This document shows positions 1-10,504 of a stretch of 64,000 nt of DNA, piece by piece. A program made the position numbers and the translations under genes. How positions within the stretch are numbered: position 1 is the stretch's first letter; every line of letters begins with the position of its first letter. Where the stretch lies: positions 1,084,592-1,148,591 of the forward strand of contig NZ_JMEX01000005.1 in assembly GCF_000760735.1 (NCBI RefSeq), written 5' to 3'. The notes below the pieces were generated by a model. That model did no database searches. It was given only the letters and a program-made list of their open reading frames with translations, and was not told the DNA's origin. Source of the stretch: Rhodococcoides fascians A44A. GTDB lineage: Bacteria > Actinomycetota > Actinomycetes > Mycobacteriales > Mycobacteriaceae.

Positions 1-1590
<1,590 letters not shown>

Positions 1591-1627
1591 TTACTCCTTC
1601 GAGTCAGTGAACTCGATTGAACGCACT

Positions 1628-1665
1628 CCGCCCCGGGACCGAATCGAAATCGGGTTCCGGGGCGG
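1628..1665 (-). other. hairpin in the groES-groEL intercistronic gap
   Basis: Perfect 9-bp arms (ccgccccgg at 1628-1636 and ccggggcgg at 1657-1665), extendable by about four more pairs including a wobble, lie between the groES stop and the groEL start. There is no U-run, so it is more likely an mRNA processing or stability element, or a weak attenuator, than a full terminator. Confidence 0.5.
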
Positions 1666-1679
1666 GAAGCGTTTACGGC

Positions 1680-1979
1680 CTACTTGGCGATGACAGCCAG
1701 CACGTCACGTGCCGACAGGATCAGGTACTCCTCGCCGGCGTACTTGATCTCGGTGCCGCCGTACTTGCTGTAGATGACGGTGTCGCCTTCTTTGACGTCG
1801 ACCGGGATCCGGTTGCCCTTCTCGGTGACACGGCCTTCGCCGACAGCGACGACGGTGCCTTCCTGAGGCTTCTCCTTGGCTGTGTCGGGGATGACCAGAC
1901 CGGAGGCGGTCGTCGTCTCGGCCTCGTTGGCCTGGACGAGGATCTTGTCCTCGAGCGGCTTGATTTTCACGCTCGCCAC
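1680..1979 (-). CDS. groES: 10 kDa co-chaperonin GroES
   Basis: Heptameric lid of the GroEL chamber in the cytosol. The 99-residue product is full length for the family. It starts [21 protein letters not shown] and shows the mobile-loop segment [19 protein letters not shown] (about residues 23-41) that contacts GroEL. It is the first gene of the groES-groEL operon, and a CIRCE element lies about 130 nt upstream of its ATG. The gap to the next upstream gene (1980-2417) holds this operator and divergent promoter sequence. Confidence 0.98.
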   Translation of the reverse strand: MASVKIKPLEDKILVQANEAETTTASGLVIPDTAKEKPQEGTVVAVGEGRVTEKGNRIPVDVKEGDTVIYSKYGGTEIKYAGEEYLILSARDVLAVIAK

Positions 1980-2108
1980 GTTGAGCCCTCCATTGTTATG
2001 GGGTACGCGTCCGGGGTCGGATCCCCGGACTGCTGTGTTTGTACTGCACGTTCACTGCTCTGCGCTTGTTCCCGTCGTCGCGGGTTCCGGGACTTCGCGC
2101 ATCGCTGT

Positions 2109-2135
2109 CTAGCACTCTATACACGCGAGTGCCAG
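2109..2135 (-). promoter_or_regulatory. CIRCE operator (HrcA binding site) upstream of groES
   Basis: ctagcactc, nine spacer bases, then gagtgccag. This closely matches the CIRCE consensus TTAGCACTC-N9-GAGTGCTAA, with the core GCACTC/GAGTGC arms intact. A further GCACTC half-site begins at 2135. Position and family knowledge indicate HrcA heat-shock repression of groES-groEL. Confidence 0.85.
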
Positions 2136-2329
2136 CACTCAACCCCTAAGGGTGCAAGGCCGTCGGCGAGTCGTACGCCCGCAGCGAAACCCCGTCGACC
2201 ACGGCACTCACCAGCCGTTGTGAGCGGAAATGTAGGCCAGGGGAAACTTTCGTACGCACGTGTGGAGGCCTGCCGCCCCTCGACGCAGGGGCGGTGCTGC
2301 GTTTCACATTCGCTTGGGCGCTTCTGTAA

Positions 2330-2342
2330 CGTTAAGATAACG
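2330..2342 (+). promoter_or_regulatory. cgtta-aga-taacg palindrome overlapping a -10-like TAAGAT
   Basis: A short perfect inverted repeat (5-bp arms, 3-nt centre) overlaps TAAGAT, a good -10 hexamer, about 75 nt upstream of the GTG start of the Hsp70-like gene. It could be the promoter/operator of that gene. No strong -35 is seen. Confidence 0.35.
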
Positions 2343-2417
2343 AGACTCCGATATGTCCACCGGACGTAAGAAGCGAACGCAGGCACAGCACGGGACCGAC
2401 AGGACGGGAGGTGGACG

Positions 2418-3992
2418 GTGAGGACTGCCATCGGCGTATCCACCGGCACCGAGGTCGTCTGTGCCGCTTTGGTCATCGAAGAGGACAACGGTTCCCGCAC
2501 GGTCGAATACCGCACCGTCTCCGCCGACAGCGAGGTCAACACCGACGTCGGCGATCTGGTCGCGTCGGCAATCGATGTCGTGCTGGCCCTCGCTCCGCCG
2601 CCCGACGGCGTCGGTGCCCACACGGGTGAGCGGGTTCGTCCCGAGGCCATCGCGGTCACCCACCGCACCGAGGACCACGCCGCATCCATCAGGTCGGCGT
2701 GCGGACGCTCCACCCATACCGTCGTACTCGTGCCCGAGACGGCCGCCGCGCATGCGTTTCTCGACGATGCGGGCTCGATCGCGCGTTACCGGACGGTGAC
2801 CGTCGTCGACGTCGGCGCCACCGGGACCACCGCGTCGGTCATCGACACAGCCTCCGGCGAGGTTCGCCATGCGGAACGCACGTCGCAGTTCGGCGGTGAT
2901 CTCGCGGACCGTCTGGAGTGGGATCTTCTCGAACGCGGTGGAAGCGACGACGGCCGGGACGAGTTCGAGACCGCACTACGTCCACACGTGGTGAAGGTCG
3001 GACACTTCGCACGCCGAGTCGCGGCATCCGCAGGTGCCGATGCAGAGGCGGTCGTCCTCATCGGTGGAGGGGCTCGCATCCCGTCCATCCGCGCCGTTCT
3101 CGTGTCGGTGCTGGATCTTCCGGTGATCCTCCCGTCCGACCCGGACACCGTCCTCGCGCAGGGCGCGGCCCTGCTTGCGTTGCACGCCGCCCCAGGACGT
3201 TTTCCTACCGTCACCGACGGTAGAGGTTCGAGTGCGCGGTCGTTCGGCCGTTACGGCACTGCGCTCGCGGGGGCCTTGCTCGTCGGCGGAATCGTCTTGG
3301 CCTACGGAATCCAGACTCTCACTCCCAGCAACGATTCCGGCGTTTCGCCCGCGGGTTCGGCCGCAACGACGTCCGAGGACGTCGAGGCCGTGAACGTTCC
3401 CGCCGGAGACGACAACCCGATCGGTGCGCCGCCGACCGGCACCCGCGGCTCCTCGGCCGCGCCCAGCACCGGATCGCCTCGGCCGCCGGTCGTCGACTCG
3501 ACGCAGTACACGTCGGGCAGCACCACCCGACCATCGACGACGCCGTCGCTGCGTCCGGCTCCCGATCTCCCCGTCATACCGTGGCCGGCCAGCCCGCCGG
3601 AGCAGTCGACGACCCGGCCCGCGCCGCAGTCTCCGACATCACCGCCCGGCGGCGGAGTGGACTCCCCGCCGACCGACGATCCGGGCGAGACGGTGACCAC
3701 CCCGCCGGTGACGACGCTGCCAGTGACAACACCTCAGCCGCCCACCTCGGCACCGGGTGGGTCTACCGAACTCAGCCCTCCTCCGTCGACTCCGGGGAGT
3801 ATCCCGACCACCGATGTCAACGGAACGCCGACGACCCCGGGCTTGAGCCCTCCCACCACCGTATGGTCGCCCCCGCCGAACGCCGGGGCTTCGGACGAGG
3901 ACACTGCGCAACCGACGCCGTCGCGCGCTCCGAGCACGTCGTCGACCACACAATCGGACACGGCCGGCGGAGCGACGACGCCGACTGCGTGA
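2418..3992 (+). CDS. Hsp70/actin-fold membrane protein with long Pro/Thr-rich tail
   Basis: Residues 1-270 look like an Hsp70-type nucleotide-binding domain: phosphate-1 motif GVSTGTEVVCAAL near the N-terminus, phosphate-2-like VVDVGATGTTASVID near 130-145, and adenosine motif LIGGGARIPSIR near 215. One membrane segment follows (about 277-297, [17 protein letters not shown]). The last 220 residues are low-complexity Pro/Thr/Ser, typical of an extracytoplasmic stalk. The peptide-binding domain of DnaK is absent, so it is not a classical chaperone. The GTG start follows a GGGAGG-like ribosome site. It is transcribed away from groES and converges on tsaD (12-nt gap). Function is unknown; a cell-wall or secretion-linked sensor is only a guess. 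Confidence 0.85.
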   Translation: MRTAIGVSTGTEVVCAALVIEEDNGSRTVEYRTVSADSEVNTDVGDLVASAIDVVLALAPPPDGVGAHTGERVRPEAIAVTHRTEDHAASIRSACGRSTHTVVLVPETAAAHAFLDDAGSIARYRTVTVVDVGATGTTASVIDTASGEVRHAERTSQFGGDLADRLEWDLLERGGSDDGRDEFETALRPHVVKVGHFARRVAASAGADAEAVVLIGGGARIPSIRAVLVSVLDLPVILPSDPDTVLAQGAALLALHAAPGRFPTVTDGRGSSARSFGRYGTALAGALLVGGIVLAYGIQTLTPSNDSGVSPAGSAATTSEDVEAVNVPAGDDNPIGAPPTGTRGSSAAPSTGSPRPPVVDSTQYTSGSTTRPSTTPSLRPAPDLPVIPWPASPPEQSTTRPAPQSPTSPPGGGVDSPPTDDPGETVTTPPVTTLPVTTPQPPTSAPGGSTELSPPPSTPGSIPTTDVNGTPTTPGLSPPTTVWSPPPNAGASDEDTAQPTPSRAPSTSSTTQSDTAGGATTPTA

Positions 3993-4004
3993 CCGGACAG
4001 TTCG

Positions 4005-5048
4005 CTATCGGGCAGCGGTGATCCGACTGGTGGACACGGGCAGTCCCGGGTCGGTGGCCACCCGCAGATCCGACGGCTCGGCCCCTCGCGCGACGAGGTG
4101 GGCGCCGAGCGCCGCGATCATGACACCGTTGTCGGTGCACAGCCGCGGTCGTGGAATCCTGAGCGTCAAACCTGCTTGCTCACAGCGCGACCCGATGAGA
4201 GATCGAATGCGTGAGTTGGCCGTGGCGCCACCACCGAGGACGATGGTGTCGACACCGACGTCGGTCGCGGCGCGCACGGCCTTCATCGTCAACACATCGG
4301 CGACCGACTCCTGGAACGAGGCGGCCACGTCGGCGACCGGAACGGCGTCTCCCGCTCGCTGCCTGGCTTCGACGAATCGGGCCACGGCCGTCTTGACCCC
4401 GGAGAACGAGAAGTCGTATCGAGCATCGCGCGGTCCGGTCATACCCCGAGGGAACGCTATGGCGGTCGGATCCCCTTGCCGCGCAGCGTCGTCCAGAGCC
4501 GGACCACCCGGGTAGCCCAGGCCCAACAGCCGGGCCACCTTGTCGAACGCCTCCCCCGCGGCGTCGTCGACGGTCGTCCCCAACTCGACGATGGGCTCGC
4601 CCAGATCGTTCACGTGCAGAAGATGTGTGTGGCCACCGGAGACCAGAAGCGCCACGCAGGACGGCATCGGCCCGTGTTCGAGCGTGTCGACGGCGACGTG
4701 TCCACCGAGGTGATTCACCGCGTAGAACGGCACACCCCAGGCAGCCGCATAGGCTTTCGCTGCAGCGACTCCCACCAGAAGCGCTCCGGCGAGACCGGGT
4801 CCGATGGTGACGGCCACCGCGTCCGGTCGATCCAGGTCGGCCGCGGCGAGCGCACGCCGCATCGTCGGAACGATTGCTTCCAGGTGCGCGCGGGACGCCA
4901 CCTCTGGAACGACGCCGCCGTAGCGCGCGTGCTCGTCGACACTGGAGGCGACCTCGTCGGCCAGGAGTTCGCACACTCCCGAGTCCTTCCATCGAACGAT
5001 GCCGACTCCTGTTTCGTCACAGGAACTTTCGATCCCCATCACGTTCAT
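4005..5048 (-). CDS. tsaD: tRNA N6-adenosine threonylcarbamoyltransferase TsaD
   Basis: Transfers the threonylcarbamoyl group onto A37 of ANN-decoding tRNAs (t6A) with TsaB and TsaE. The product has 347 residues, normal for the family. It has [11 protein letters not shown] at the N-terminus, the metal-binding NHLGGH motif (His113 and His117), the nucleotide-site VSGGHTHLL and FSFSGVKTA segments, and a C-terminal TDNGVMIA motif. The ATG at 5048 overlaps the rimI stop by 4 nt (ATGA), which sets the start; the frame stays open upstream but only as antisense-like sequence inside rimI. Last gene of the tsaE-tsaB-rimI-tsaD set. Confidence 0.96.
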   Translation of the reverse strand: MNVMGIESSCDETGVGIVRWKDSGVCELLADEVASSVDEHARYGGVVPEVASRAHLEAIVPTMRRALAAADLDRPDAVAVTIGPGLAGALLVGVAAAKAYAAAWGVPFYAVNHLGGHVAVDTLEHGPMPSCVALLVSGGHTHLLHVNDLGEPIVELGTTVDDAAGEAFDKVARLLGLGYPGGPALDDAARQGDPTAIAFPRGMTGPRDARYDFSFSGVKTAVARFVEARQRAGDAVPVADVAASFQESVADVLTMKAVRAATDVGVDTIVLGGGATANSRIRSLIGSRCEQAGLTLRIPRPRLCTDNGVMIAALGAHLVARGAEPSDLRVATDPGLPVSTSRITAAR

Positions 5049-5521
5049 GCGGTTGCACCTGCCCTCGGATCGGGCCGTTGCATCGTGTAAGCATCTGCGC
5101 CACTGGGTTGGTAATAGTTGCGGCGGGTGCCGACCACCACGAAGCCTTCTCGGACGTACAGTTCGATCGCGGGTGCGTTGTCGGTGCGCACCTCGAGAAA
5201 AACCGAACCGCCGTGAGCATCCGCTTCGCTCAGCAGTCGGTCCATGAGGGCGCCACCGATTCCGCGGCGATGCGCGCTCGGGTCGACACCGATGGTGTGC
5301 ACCTCGGATTCCGCCGAGGTGCCGTGTCCGAGCAACGCGATTCCGGCGTACCCCAGAAGCTCTCCGTCTTCTCGCGCCGCGAAGTAACGATTGTGCGGCG
5401 CAGCGAGTTCGGAGAGAAACGCCTGTTCGGTCCACGGGTCGTCACCCGGAAACAGGATGCCCTCGAGTTCGGCGCACCGCGGCGCATCCGACCGGACCAT
5501 CGGGGTGATGTCGACGCTCAT
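5045..5521 (-). CDS. rimI: RimI-like GNAT N-acetyltransferase
   Basis: GCN5-family acetyltransferase, 158 residues. RimI acetylates the N-terminal Ala of ribosomal protein S18, and mycobacterial homologues are broader. The acetyl-CoA loop reads RRGIGG near residues 85-90, after the beta-4 strand [10 protein letters not shown]; a C-terminal [13 protein letters not shown] segment is typical of RimI. It sits between tsaB and tsaD with ATGA overlaps on both sides, the usual actinobacterial arrangement. Substrate is inferred from family and context. Confidence 0.9.
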   Translation of the reverse strand: MSVDITPMVRSDAPRCAELEGILFPGDDPWTEQAFLSELAAPHNRYFAAREDGELLGYAGIALLGHGTSAESEVHTIGVDPSAHRRGIGGALMDRLLSEADAHGGSVFLEVRTDNAPAIELYVREGFVVVGTRRNYYQPSGADAYTMQRPDPRAGATA

Positions 5522-6180
5522 CGGCCTGCTGCCTTTGCGGCCTCGCGCTCGGCGATCGTCTTGGCATCGGGCCTGCGCAGGTACAGCGGGATCAACGGCT
5601 CGGGGGTGATTCCCGACGTCAAACCGTCGGCCGCCGTCAGGACCAGACTCGCGGGTGTGGGCGACTCGGCTTCTGCCGCAGGGAGATCGAACAATCCGAC
5701 ATGCCCCGCAGATCCGGCGACCATGGTTGCGTCACCGGGATCGACCAGAGCGGGGGCACCCACGTCCGGGCCCGACACTCGCACGCCGGCTCGGTACCGC
5801 GCCGAATAGACTTCACGGCGGCGTGCGTCGGTGACCACGAGCAGCTCGGCCACGGTGTCGACCTGCACCGCGATGGCATCGAGACTGCACACGCCGTGCA
5901 CCGGGACGCCGAGTGCATCACCGAATGCCGCGCCGGTTGCCATTCCGACGCGCAGGCCGGTGAACGGACCAGGGCCGACGCCGACGACGACGGCATCGAG
6001 ATCTGCAGGCGTCAGGTTTGCCTCGGCGAGGCATTCGAGAATGTTGGGCGTCAACACCTCAGCGTGCAATCTGGCATCGACGACGACTCGGGCTGCGAGG
6101 GTGTGCGCGACACCGCCCTCGAATCGGACGACACCGGAGGTCACAGCGGGCGTGGAGGTATCGACGGCGAGAACGAGCAC
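5518..6180 (-). CDS. tsaB: t6A biosynthesis protein TsaB
   Basis: Partner of TsaD in the threonylcarbamoyl-transfer complex; an ASKHA-fold protein lacking its own catalytic site. It has 220 residues, beginning LVLAVDTSTPAVTSGVV and containing the family hallmark VGVGPGPFTGLRVG near residue 66. The start is GTG at 6180, just after tsaE in the same direction (33-nt gap), and it overlaps rimI by 4 nt. Confidence 0.95.
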   Translation of the reverse strand: MLVLAVDTSTPAVTSGVVRFEGGVAHTLAARVVVDARLHAEVLTPNILECLAEANLTPADLDAVVVGVGPGPFTGLRVGMATGAAFGDALGVPVHGVCSLDAIAVQVDTVAELLVVTDARRREVYSARYRAGVRVSGPDVGAPALVDPGDATMVAGSAGHVGLFDLPAAEAESPTPASLVLTAADGLTSGITPEPLIPLYLRRPDAKTIAEREAAKAAGR

Positions 6181-6213
6181 GGTATCTCAGAGTACCCGCA
6201 CGAGCACGGCGGG

Positions 6214-6729
6214 TCAGTGCTGGGCGATCCGCCGCACCTGTACACGACGAGTGTCGGACTCCGGATCACGACGGATGCGCACGGAGATGTGGGAATCGGC
6301 CAACTTCTCCACCAATCCCTCTCCCCACTCGACGACGACCACGGCGTCTGCGAGGTCGGAATCGAGGTCGAGCGCATCCAACTCGTCGAGCGCGGATTCG
6401 CCGGTCATCCCCAGTCGGTACGCGTCGACGTGAACCAACGTCACCGGATCGAGGCCCTCGCCCCGCCGGCCCGGTCGATGCTCGCGAGCGATGACGAACG
6501 TCGGTGAGCTGACACGTCCCTGGACGCCGAGACCCGCCGCGATGCCGCGTGTCATCGCGGTCTTGCCCGCACCGAGGGGGCCGTCGAGAACAACGAGGTC
6601 ACCGGCGGTCAGGTGCCGGGCGAGTTGCTGTCCGAACGCTTCGGTGTCGGTCGCCGTCTCGAGAAGGCGCTCGGTGCCGTCGAACATGTCCGTGTCGGTG
6701 TCCGCGCCCGGGTCCGTGAGGTCAGACAA
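6214..6729 (-). CDS. tsaE: t6A biosynthesis ATPase TsaE
   Basis: P-loop ATPase that resets the TsaB-TsaD complex. Walker A GPLGAGKT is at residues 50-57, followed by SSPTFVIAREH, VHVDAYRL and the VEWGE motif near the C-terminus, all in family order. 171 residues. The start is a TTG that overlaps the 3' end of the upstream hydrolase gene. About 25 acidic residues precede the conserved domain, so a later start is possible. Confidence 0.94.
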   Translation of the reverse strand: MSDLTDPGADTDTDMFDGTERLLETATDTEAFGQQLARHLTAGDLVVLDGPLGAGKTAMTRGIAAGLGVQGRVSSPTFVIAREHRPGRRGEGLDPVTLVHVDAYRLGMTGESALDELDALDLDSDLADAVVVVEWGEGLVEKLADSHISVRIRRDPESDTRRVQVRRIAQH

Positions 6730-7762
6730 TGCCCCTCCTACCGGATCGACGCTGTGCCCTCAGCTCCATGGCTCGGGTTCCGAGCCGCACCAGTGCGGCG
6801 TTCACCTTGTCCGGGAATTCGAGCTGAACGAGGTGGCCGGCCTGACGAATCCGCACCATCTCGGCTTCCGGAAGTGCATCGGCGAGCGCAACCGAACTGT
6901 CGAACGGAATGATCCAATCGTCGTCGCCGCACACGACCGTCGTCGGAATGCGCAGCAGCTCGGCGAGCGCATCGCTCTCGTCGTGCAGTTCCAACGTCTC
7001 GAGGAAGTTCACGATGGTCACGACGGAGGTGTCGTCGATCATCTTCTGCGAGAAATCCACCAGCCGCGGACTCACTCGCGTTCCGTAGGACGCCGCGCGC
7101 AGAACCGGTGCGATGAGCGTCTTCGCCGCGCCGCGGCCGAACTGTACGACGCCCGGCGAGGTGCGTACGGCCAGCCGGAACGCGTCGACCACAGGGTTGT
7201 CGAGGCTGCGACCGAGCCCTGTCTCCGCCAGGCCTGCCGCCGTCGTCGAGATCAATCCGACCCCGACGACCCGCTCACGGACCAGTTCGGGTTTCTGCCT
7301 TGCCATGGACAGGACGGTCATCCCACCCATCGAATGCCCGATCAGCATCAGGTGTCCTCGCGGCGCGACAGCGCGGATGACCGCGTCGAGGTCGAGGCCG
7401 AGCTGGGCGATCGTGCAACTCTCCGGCGTCGGGATCCCGGACTTGCCGTGTCCTCGCTGGTCGTAGAACACCATGCGCACCTTCGAGCCCCACTCCTGCT
7501 CGAGCGCCTGACGTTGGAAGTGCCACGACGCCATCCGCAGGCAGTACCCGTGGACGAACACTGCGGTGATGGGCGCGTCGGTGGGCCCGACTTCCCGCAC
7601 GGCCAGCGGAACTCCGTCGTCGGCGATGACGATCGATCCTCGGTCGGCGTCCATCAGCTCGAGGTTCTCGCCTGCGAGCGGGTCCTTGTTGGACCTCAGC
7701 AAAGTCTCGCGCAGCGCGATCCCGACACTGCCGAAGATCCCGAAGCTCTCGGCCAACTTCAC
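6722..7762 (-). CDS. alpha/beta hydrolase
   Basis: 346-residue alpha/beta-fold hydrolase with an intact triad: nucleophile elbow IGHSMGGM (Ser144), an acidic residue in the [11 protein letters not shown] segment, and His in [10 protein letters not shown] near the C-terminus. The oxyanion region is [12 protein letters not shown] and a strand ends [10 protein letters not shown], as in epoxide-hydrolase/haloperoxidase-like enzymes. Substrate unknown. The GTG start overlaps the alr stop (GTGA), so it is translationally coupled between alr and tsaE. Confidence 0.9.
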   Translation of the reverse strand: MKLAESFGIFGSVGIALRETLLRSNKDPLAGENLELMDADRGSIVIADDGVPLAVREVGPTDAPITAVFVHGYCLRMASWHFQRQALEQEWGSKVRMVFYDQRGHGKSGIPTPESCTIAQLGLDLDAVIRAVAPRGHLMLIGHSMGGMTVLSMARQKPELVRERVVGVGLISTTAAGLAETGLGRSLDNPVVDAFRLAVRTSPGVVQFGRGAAKTLIAPVLRAASYGTRVSPRLVDFSQKMIDDTSVVTIVNFLETLELHDESDALAELLRIPTTVVCGDDDWIIPFDSSVALADALPEAEMVRIRQAGHLVQLEFPDKVNAALVRLGTRAMELRAQRRSGRRGIV

Positions 7763-9021
7763 CGAGCAACCTCCTCGGTCGTGTCGGCGGCATGTCGCTC
7801 GGTCGACGCCGAGTCGGACCCGACGTAGCGTCTGCGTGCCCGTCCGCCTATCCCGGTGACCACCTCGTAATGAATGGTGTCCAGTACGTCGGCCCATTCC
7901 TGCGCTACGGGGGCGTCGTTCTCGCCGGAGCCGAACAGCACCGCCGTGTCGCCTTCGACGACGGATCCGCCGTCGGGTCCGAGATTCACGACGAACTGGT
8001 CCATGCAGACTCGACCGACCGACGGATACCGTCTGCCGTCGATGGTGACGTCGAACCGACCGCTGAGTGTGCGTCGCACACCGTCGGCGTAGCCCATCGG
8101 TATCAGCGCCACGACGGTGTCCTCGGGTGACGTCCACGTGTGGCCGTAGGACACGCTGTCTCCTGCCCGCACCTTCTTGATCAGCGCCACCTGCGCGGAC
8201 ACCGTCATCGCCGGGATCAGGTCGAACTGGCCCAGTTCGGGGATCGGCGACAGTCCGTACATCGCAATTCCCGGCCTGACCATGTCGAAGCGGAGATCGT
8301 GCCGTGTCACGGTGGCGGCGGAGTTGGACAGGTGAACGATCTCGGGTCGTACACCGGCCGCTGCGGCCCTGACGACGCTTTCCTGCAGCACCATCGCCTG
8401 CTGGTCGTTCAGCGGATGCCCGGGCTCGTCGGCGCACGCGAGGTGCGAGAACATGCCGCGAAAGTGAACGGACCCCTCGGCGACCGCGCCGCCGAGGACG
8501 GTCAACACGTCGTCGAGGTCCTGTGGTTCGATCCCGTTGCGGTTGAGTCCGGTGTCCACCTTGAGCGTGATTGCCGCGGTGGTACCGACGCGGCGTGCGG
8601 CGTCGACGACCGAGGCGAGTTGTGCGCGCGAGGACACTCCGATGCCGACCCCGGCCGTCAGTGCGGGCGCGAAATCGGTGTCCGAACGGTGCAGCCAGGA
8701 CAGGATGGGCGCCGTGATCCCGGCATCACGCAGTGCGATGCCCTCTCCCACCGTGGTGACTCCCAACTCGGAGGCACCTGCCGCGAGTGCAGTCCGCGCC
8801 ACCTGGACGGCACCGTGGTTGTATCCGTCCGCCTTCACCACGACCATCGTTGCGGCGTTCTCCGCGTGTTCACGAAGCACACCGACGTTGTGCGCGATTG
8901 CTGCGAGGTCGATCGTCACCGACCCGCCCGCACCGGTGTCCGCTTCCTCGGCATCCACCGTTGACGCACTCACGTTGTCCACAGCACCCGATAGTGCCAC
9001 CACTGCGACGCGATCGTGCAT
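7759..9021 (-). CDS. alr: alanine racemase
   Basis: PLP enzyme that makes D-alanine for peptidoglycan. The PLP lysine lies in [11 protein letters not shown] (Lys63 with this start) and the second catalytic Tyr in DSVSYGHTW; the MYGLSP and SVGRVCMDQ segments are also typical. 420 residues from the ATG at 9021; about 30 residues precede the conserved [10 protein letters not shown], so a GTG start about 15 codons downstream is possible. It lies 25 nt after nnrD and overlaps the hydrolase by 4 nt. Confidence 0.96.
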   Translation of the reverse strand: MHDRVAVVALSGAVDNVSASTVDAEEADTGAGGSVTIDLAAIAHNVGVLREHAENAATMVVVKADGYNHGAVQVARTALAAGASELGVTTVGEGIALRDAGITAPILSWLHRSDTDFAPALTAGVGIGVSSRAQLASVVDAARRVGTTAAITLKVDTGLNRNGIEPQDLDDVLTVLGGAVAEGSVHFRGMFSHLACADEPGHPLNDQQAMVLQESVVRAAAAGVRPEIVHLSNSAATVTRHDLRFDMVRPGIAMYGLSPIPELGQFDLIPAMTVSAQVALIKKVRAGDSVSYGHTWTSPEDTVVALIPMGYADGVRRTLSGRFDVTIDGRRYPSVGRVCMDQFVVNLGPDGGSVVEGDTAVLFGSGENDAPVAQEWADVLDTIHYEVVTGIGGRARRRYVGSDSASTERHAADTTEEVAR

Positions 9022-9046
9022 CGGGTCCGTGGAGATCTGTGAACGA

Positions 9047-10486
9047 TCACGCACGCCCTGTGACCGAACGAACAGTTCGGATTGCGTCGGACACTGCCCC
9101 CAGCAGCGGACTCGCGGAGATCGGAGCGGCGAACTCGCCGCCGCGACCGTGTGCCGCTGTCGCGGCGGCCAAAGCGTGGACCCGCGCCGCGCAAGCTGCC
9201 GCGGTGACCGTGTCCAGTCCGGATGCCAGGAGGGCACCCAGAATCCCGGCCAGCACGTCGCCCGAGCCCGCCGTCGACGCGGCCGACCCGCCGGCATCGC
9301 TCACCACCACGGCACCGTCGGGACCCGCGATCACGGTTGCGCGACCTTTGAGAAGAACACTCACACCCCACGTCGACGCGAGTTCCCGCACGGCAGAGAC
9401 CCGATCGGAGCCGGGAGCCGCACCGGTCAGACGCTCGAACTCACCGGCATGCGGGGTCAGCAGCGTCGGCGCGGTGCGTCCGCGAACCAGCTCCGGCGAC
9501 GACGACAGGATCGTGAGAGCATCGGCATCGACGACGACGGGCAGGTCCGACGTCAGGACCTGCGACAACACGTCACGGGACGAGGTGTCGGCGCCGAATC
9601 CCGGGCCGACCACCCAGGACTGAACCCGTCCTGCTTCCTTCATTCCGGTTGCCGCCACGACTTCCGGATAGTGCGTTACCACGTCCGCCGCAGCGCTTCC
9701 GACGTATCTGACCATCCCGGACGTCGCAGCGACCGCGGCTCCGGAGCACAGGATCGCAGCGCCCGGGTGCTGCGCGCTGCCCGCGAGGACCCCGACGACT
9801 CCCTGCGTGTACTTGTCGTCGGTCGCGGCGGGAACGGGCCATCGAGCGCCGACGTCGGGCGGCTCGAATGCTCGCAGGTACGGCGATCCGAGTTTCAGGC
9901 CCAGTTCGACGACGTCGACTCTGCCGCAGTACGGGACGGCCAGCACGTGGGCCGGCTTGCGCGCACCGAAGGCCACCGTCACGTCGGCTCGGACGGCCGG
10001 GCCGTCCACCGCACCGGTTGTCGGATCGACACCGCTCGGAATGTCGGCCGCCACTATCGGAGCCGACACGCGCGAGACCACGTCGGCGGCCTCGGGCCGC
10101 AGCGGTCCACGACCGGAGATCCCCACCACGGCGTCGACGACGACGTCCGGCCGACCGGGTGAATCCACGATCCGCCCGCCCGCGCGGCGGAACGCGGCGA
10201 GACCGGCTGCGTGCGTGCGCTCCGGGCTGAGCAGCACAGCGCTGACCGCCACGCCCCGACGTCGCAGCATCGCGCCCGCCCAGAGCCCGTCGCCGCCGTT
10301 GTCCCCCGATCCGACGAGCACGCACACGTTGCGCCCGACTACCCCGGAAGTCCTGCTGTGCAGTTCCGCCGCGACCACCCCGGCCAGTCCGTGCGCGGCA
10401 CGCCGCATGAGGGCACCGTCGGGCAGTGACTGCATCAGCGGACGCTCGGCGTCACGAACCTGGTCGGGTGTGTAGTAGCTGCGCAC
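9047..10486 (-). CDS. nnrD: bifunctional NAD(P)H-hydrate epimerase / ADP-dependent dehydratase
   Basis: Repairs hydrated NADH/NADPH. The N-terminal YjeF epimerase domain (about 1-215) has [13 protein letters not shown] and [12 protein letters not shown]. The C-terminal ribokinase-like dehydratase domain (about 225-479) has [21 protein letters not shown] and a [13 protein letters not shown] motif carrying the catalytic Asp. 479 residues, the normal fused length. Starts at GTG; lies 18 nt downstream of glmS and is followed by alr, as in related actinobacteria. Confidence 0.95.
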   Translation of the reverse strand: MRSYYTPDQVRDAERPLMQSLPDGALMRRAAHGLAGVVAAELHSRTSGVVGRNVCVLVGSGDNGGDGLWAGAMLRRRGVAVSAVLLSPERTHAAGLAAFRRAGGRIVDSPGRPDVVVDAVVGISGRGPLRPEAADVVSRVSAPIVAADIPSGVDPTTGAVDGPAVRADVTVAFGARKPAHVLAVPYCGRVDVVELGLKLGSPYLRAFEPPDVGARWPVPAATDDKYTQGVVGVLAGSAQHPGAAILCSGAAVAATSGMVRYVGSAAADVVTHYPEVVAATGMKEAGRVQSWVVGPGFGADTSSRDVLSQVLTSDLPVVVDADALTILSSSPELVRGRTAPTLLTPHAGEFERLTGAAPGSDRVSAVRELASTWGVSVLLKGRATVIAGPDGAVVVSDAGGSAASTAGSGDVLAGILGALLASGLDTVTAAACAARVHALAAATAAHGRGGEFAAPISASPLLGAVSDAIRTVRSVTGRA

Positions 10487-10504
10487 GATGCCTTCTTGCC
10501 GGAT

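Noticed and set aside
5049-5435. Upstream extension of tsaD
   Set aside because: It lies wholly inside rimI in another frame and is Arg-rich; the ATG at 5048 with the ATGA overlap fits homologues.
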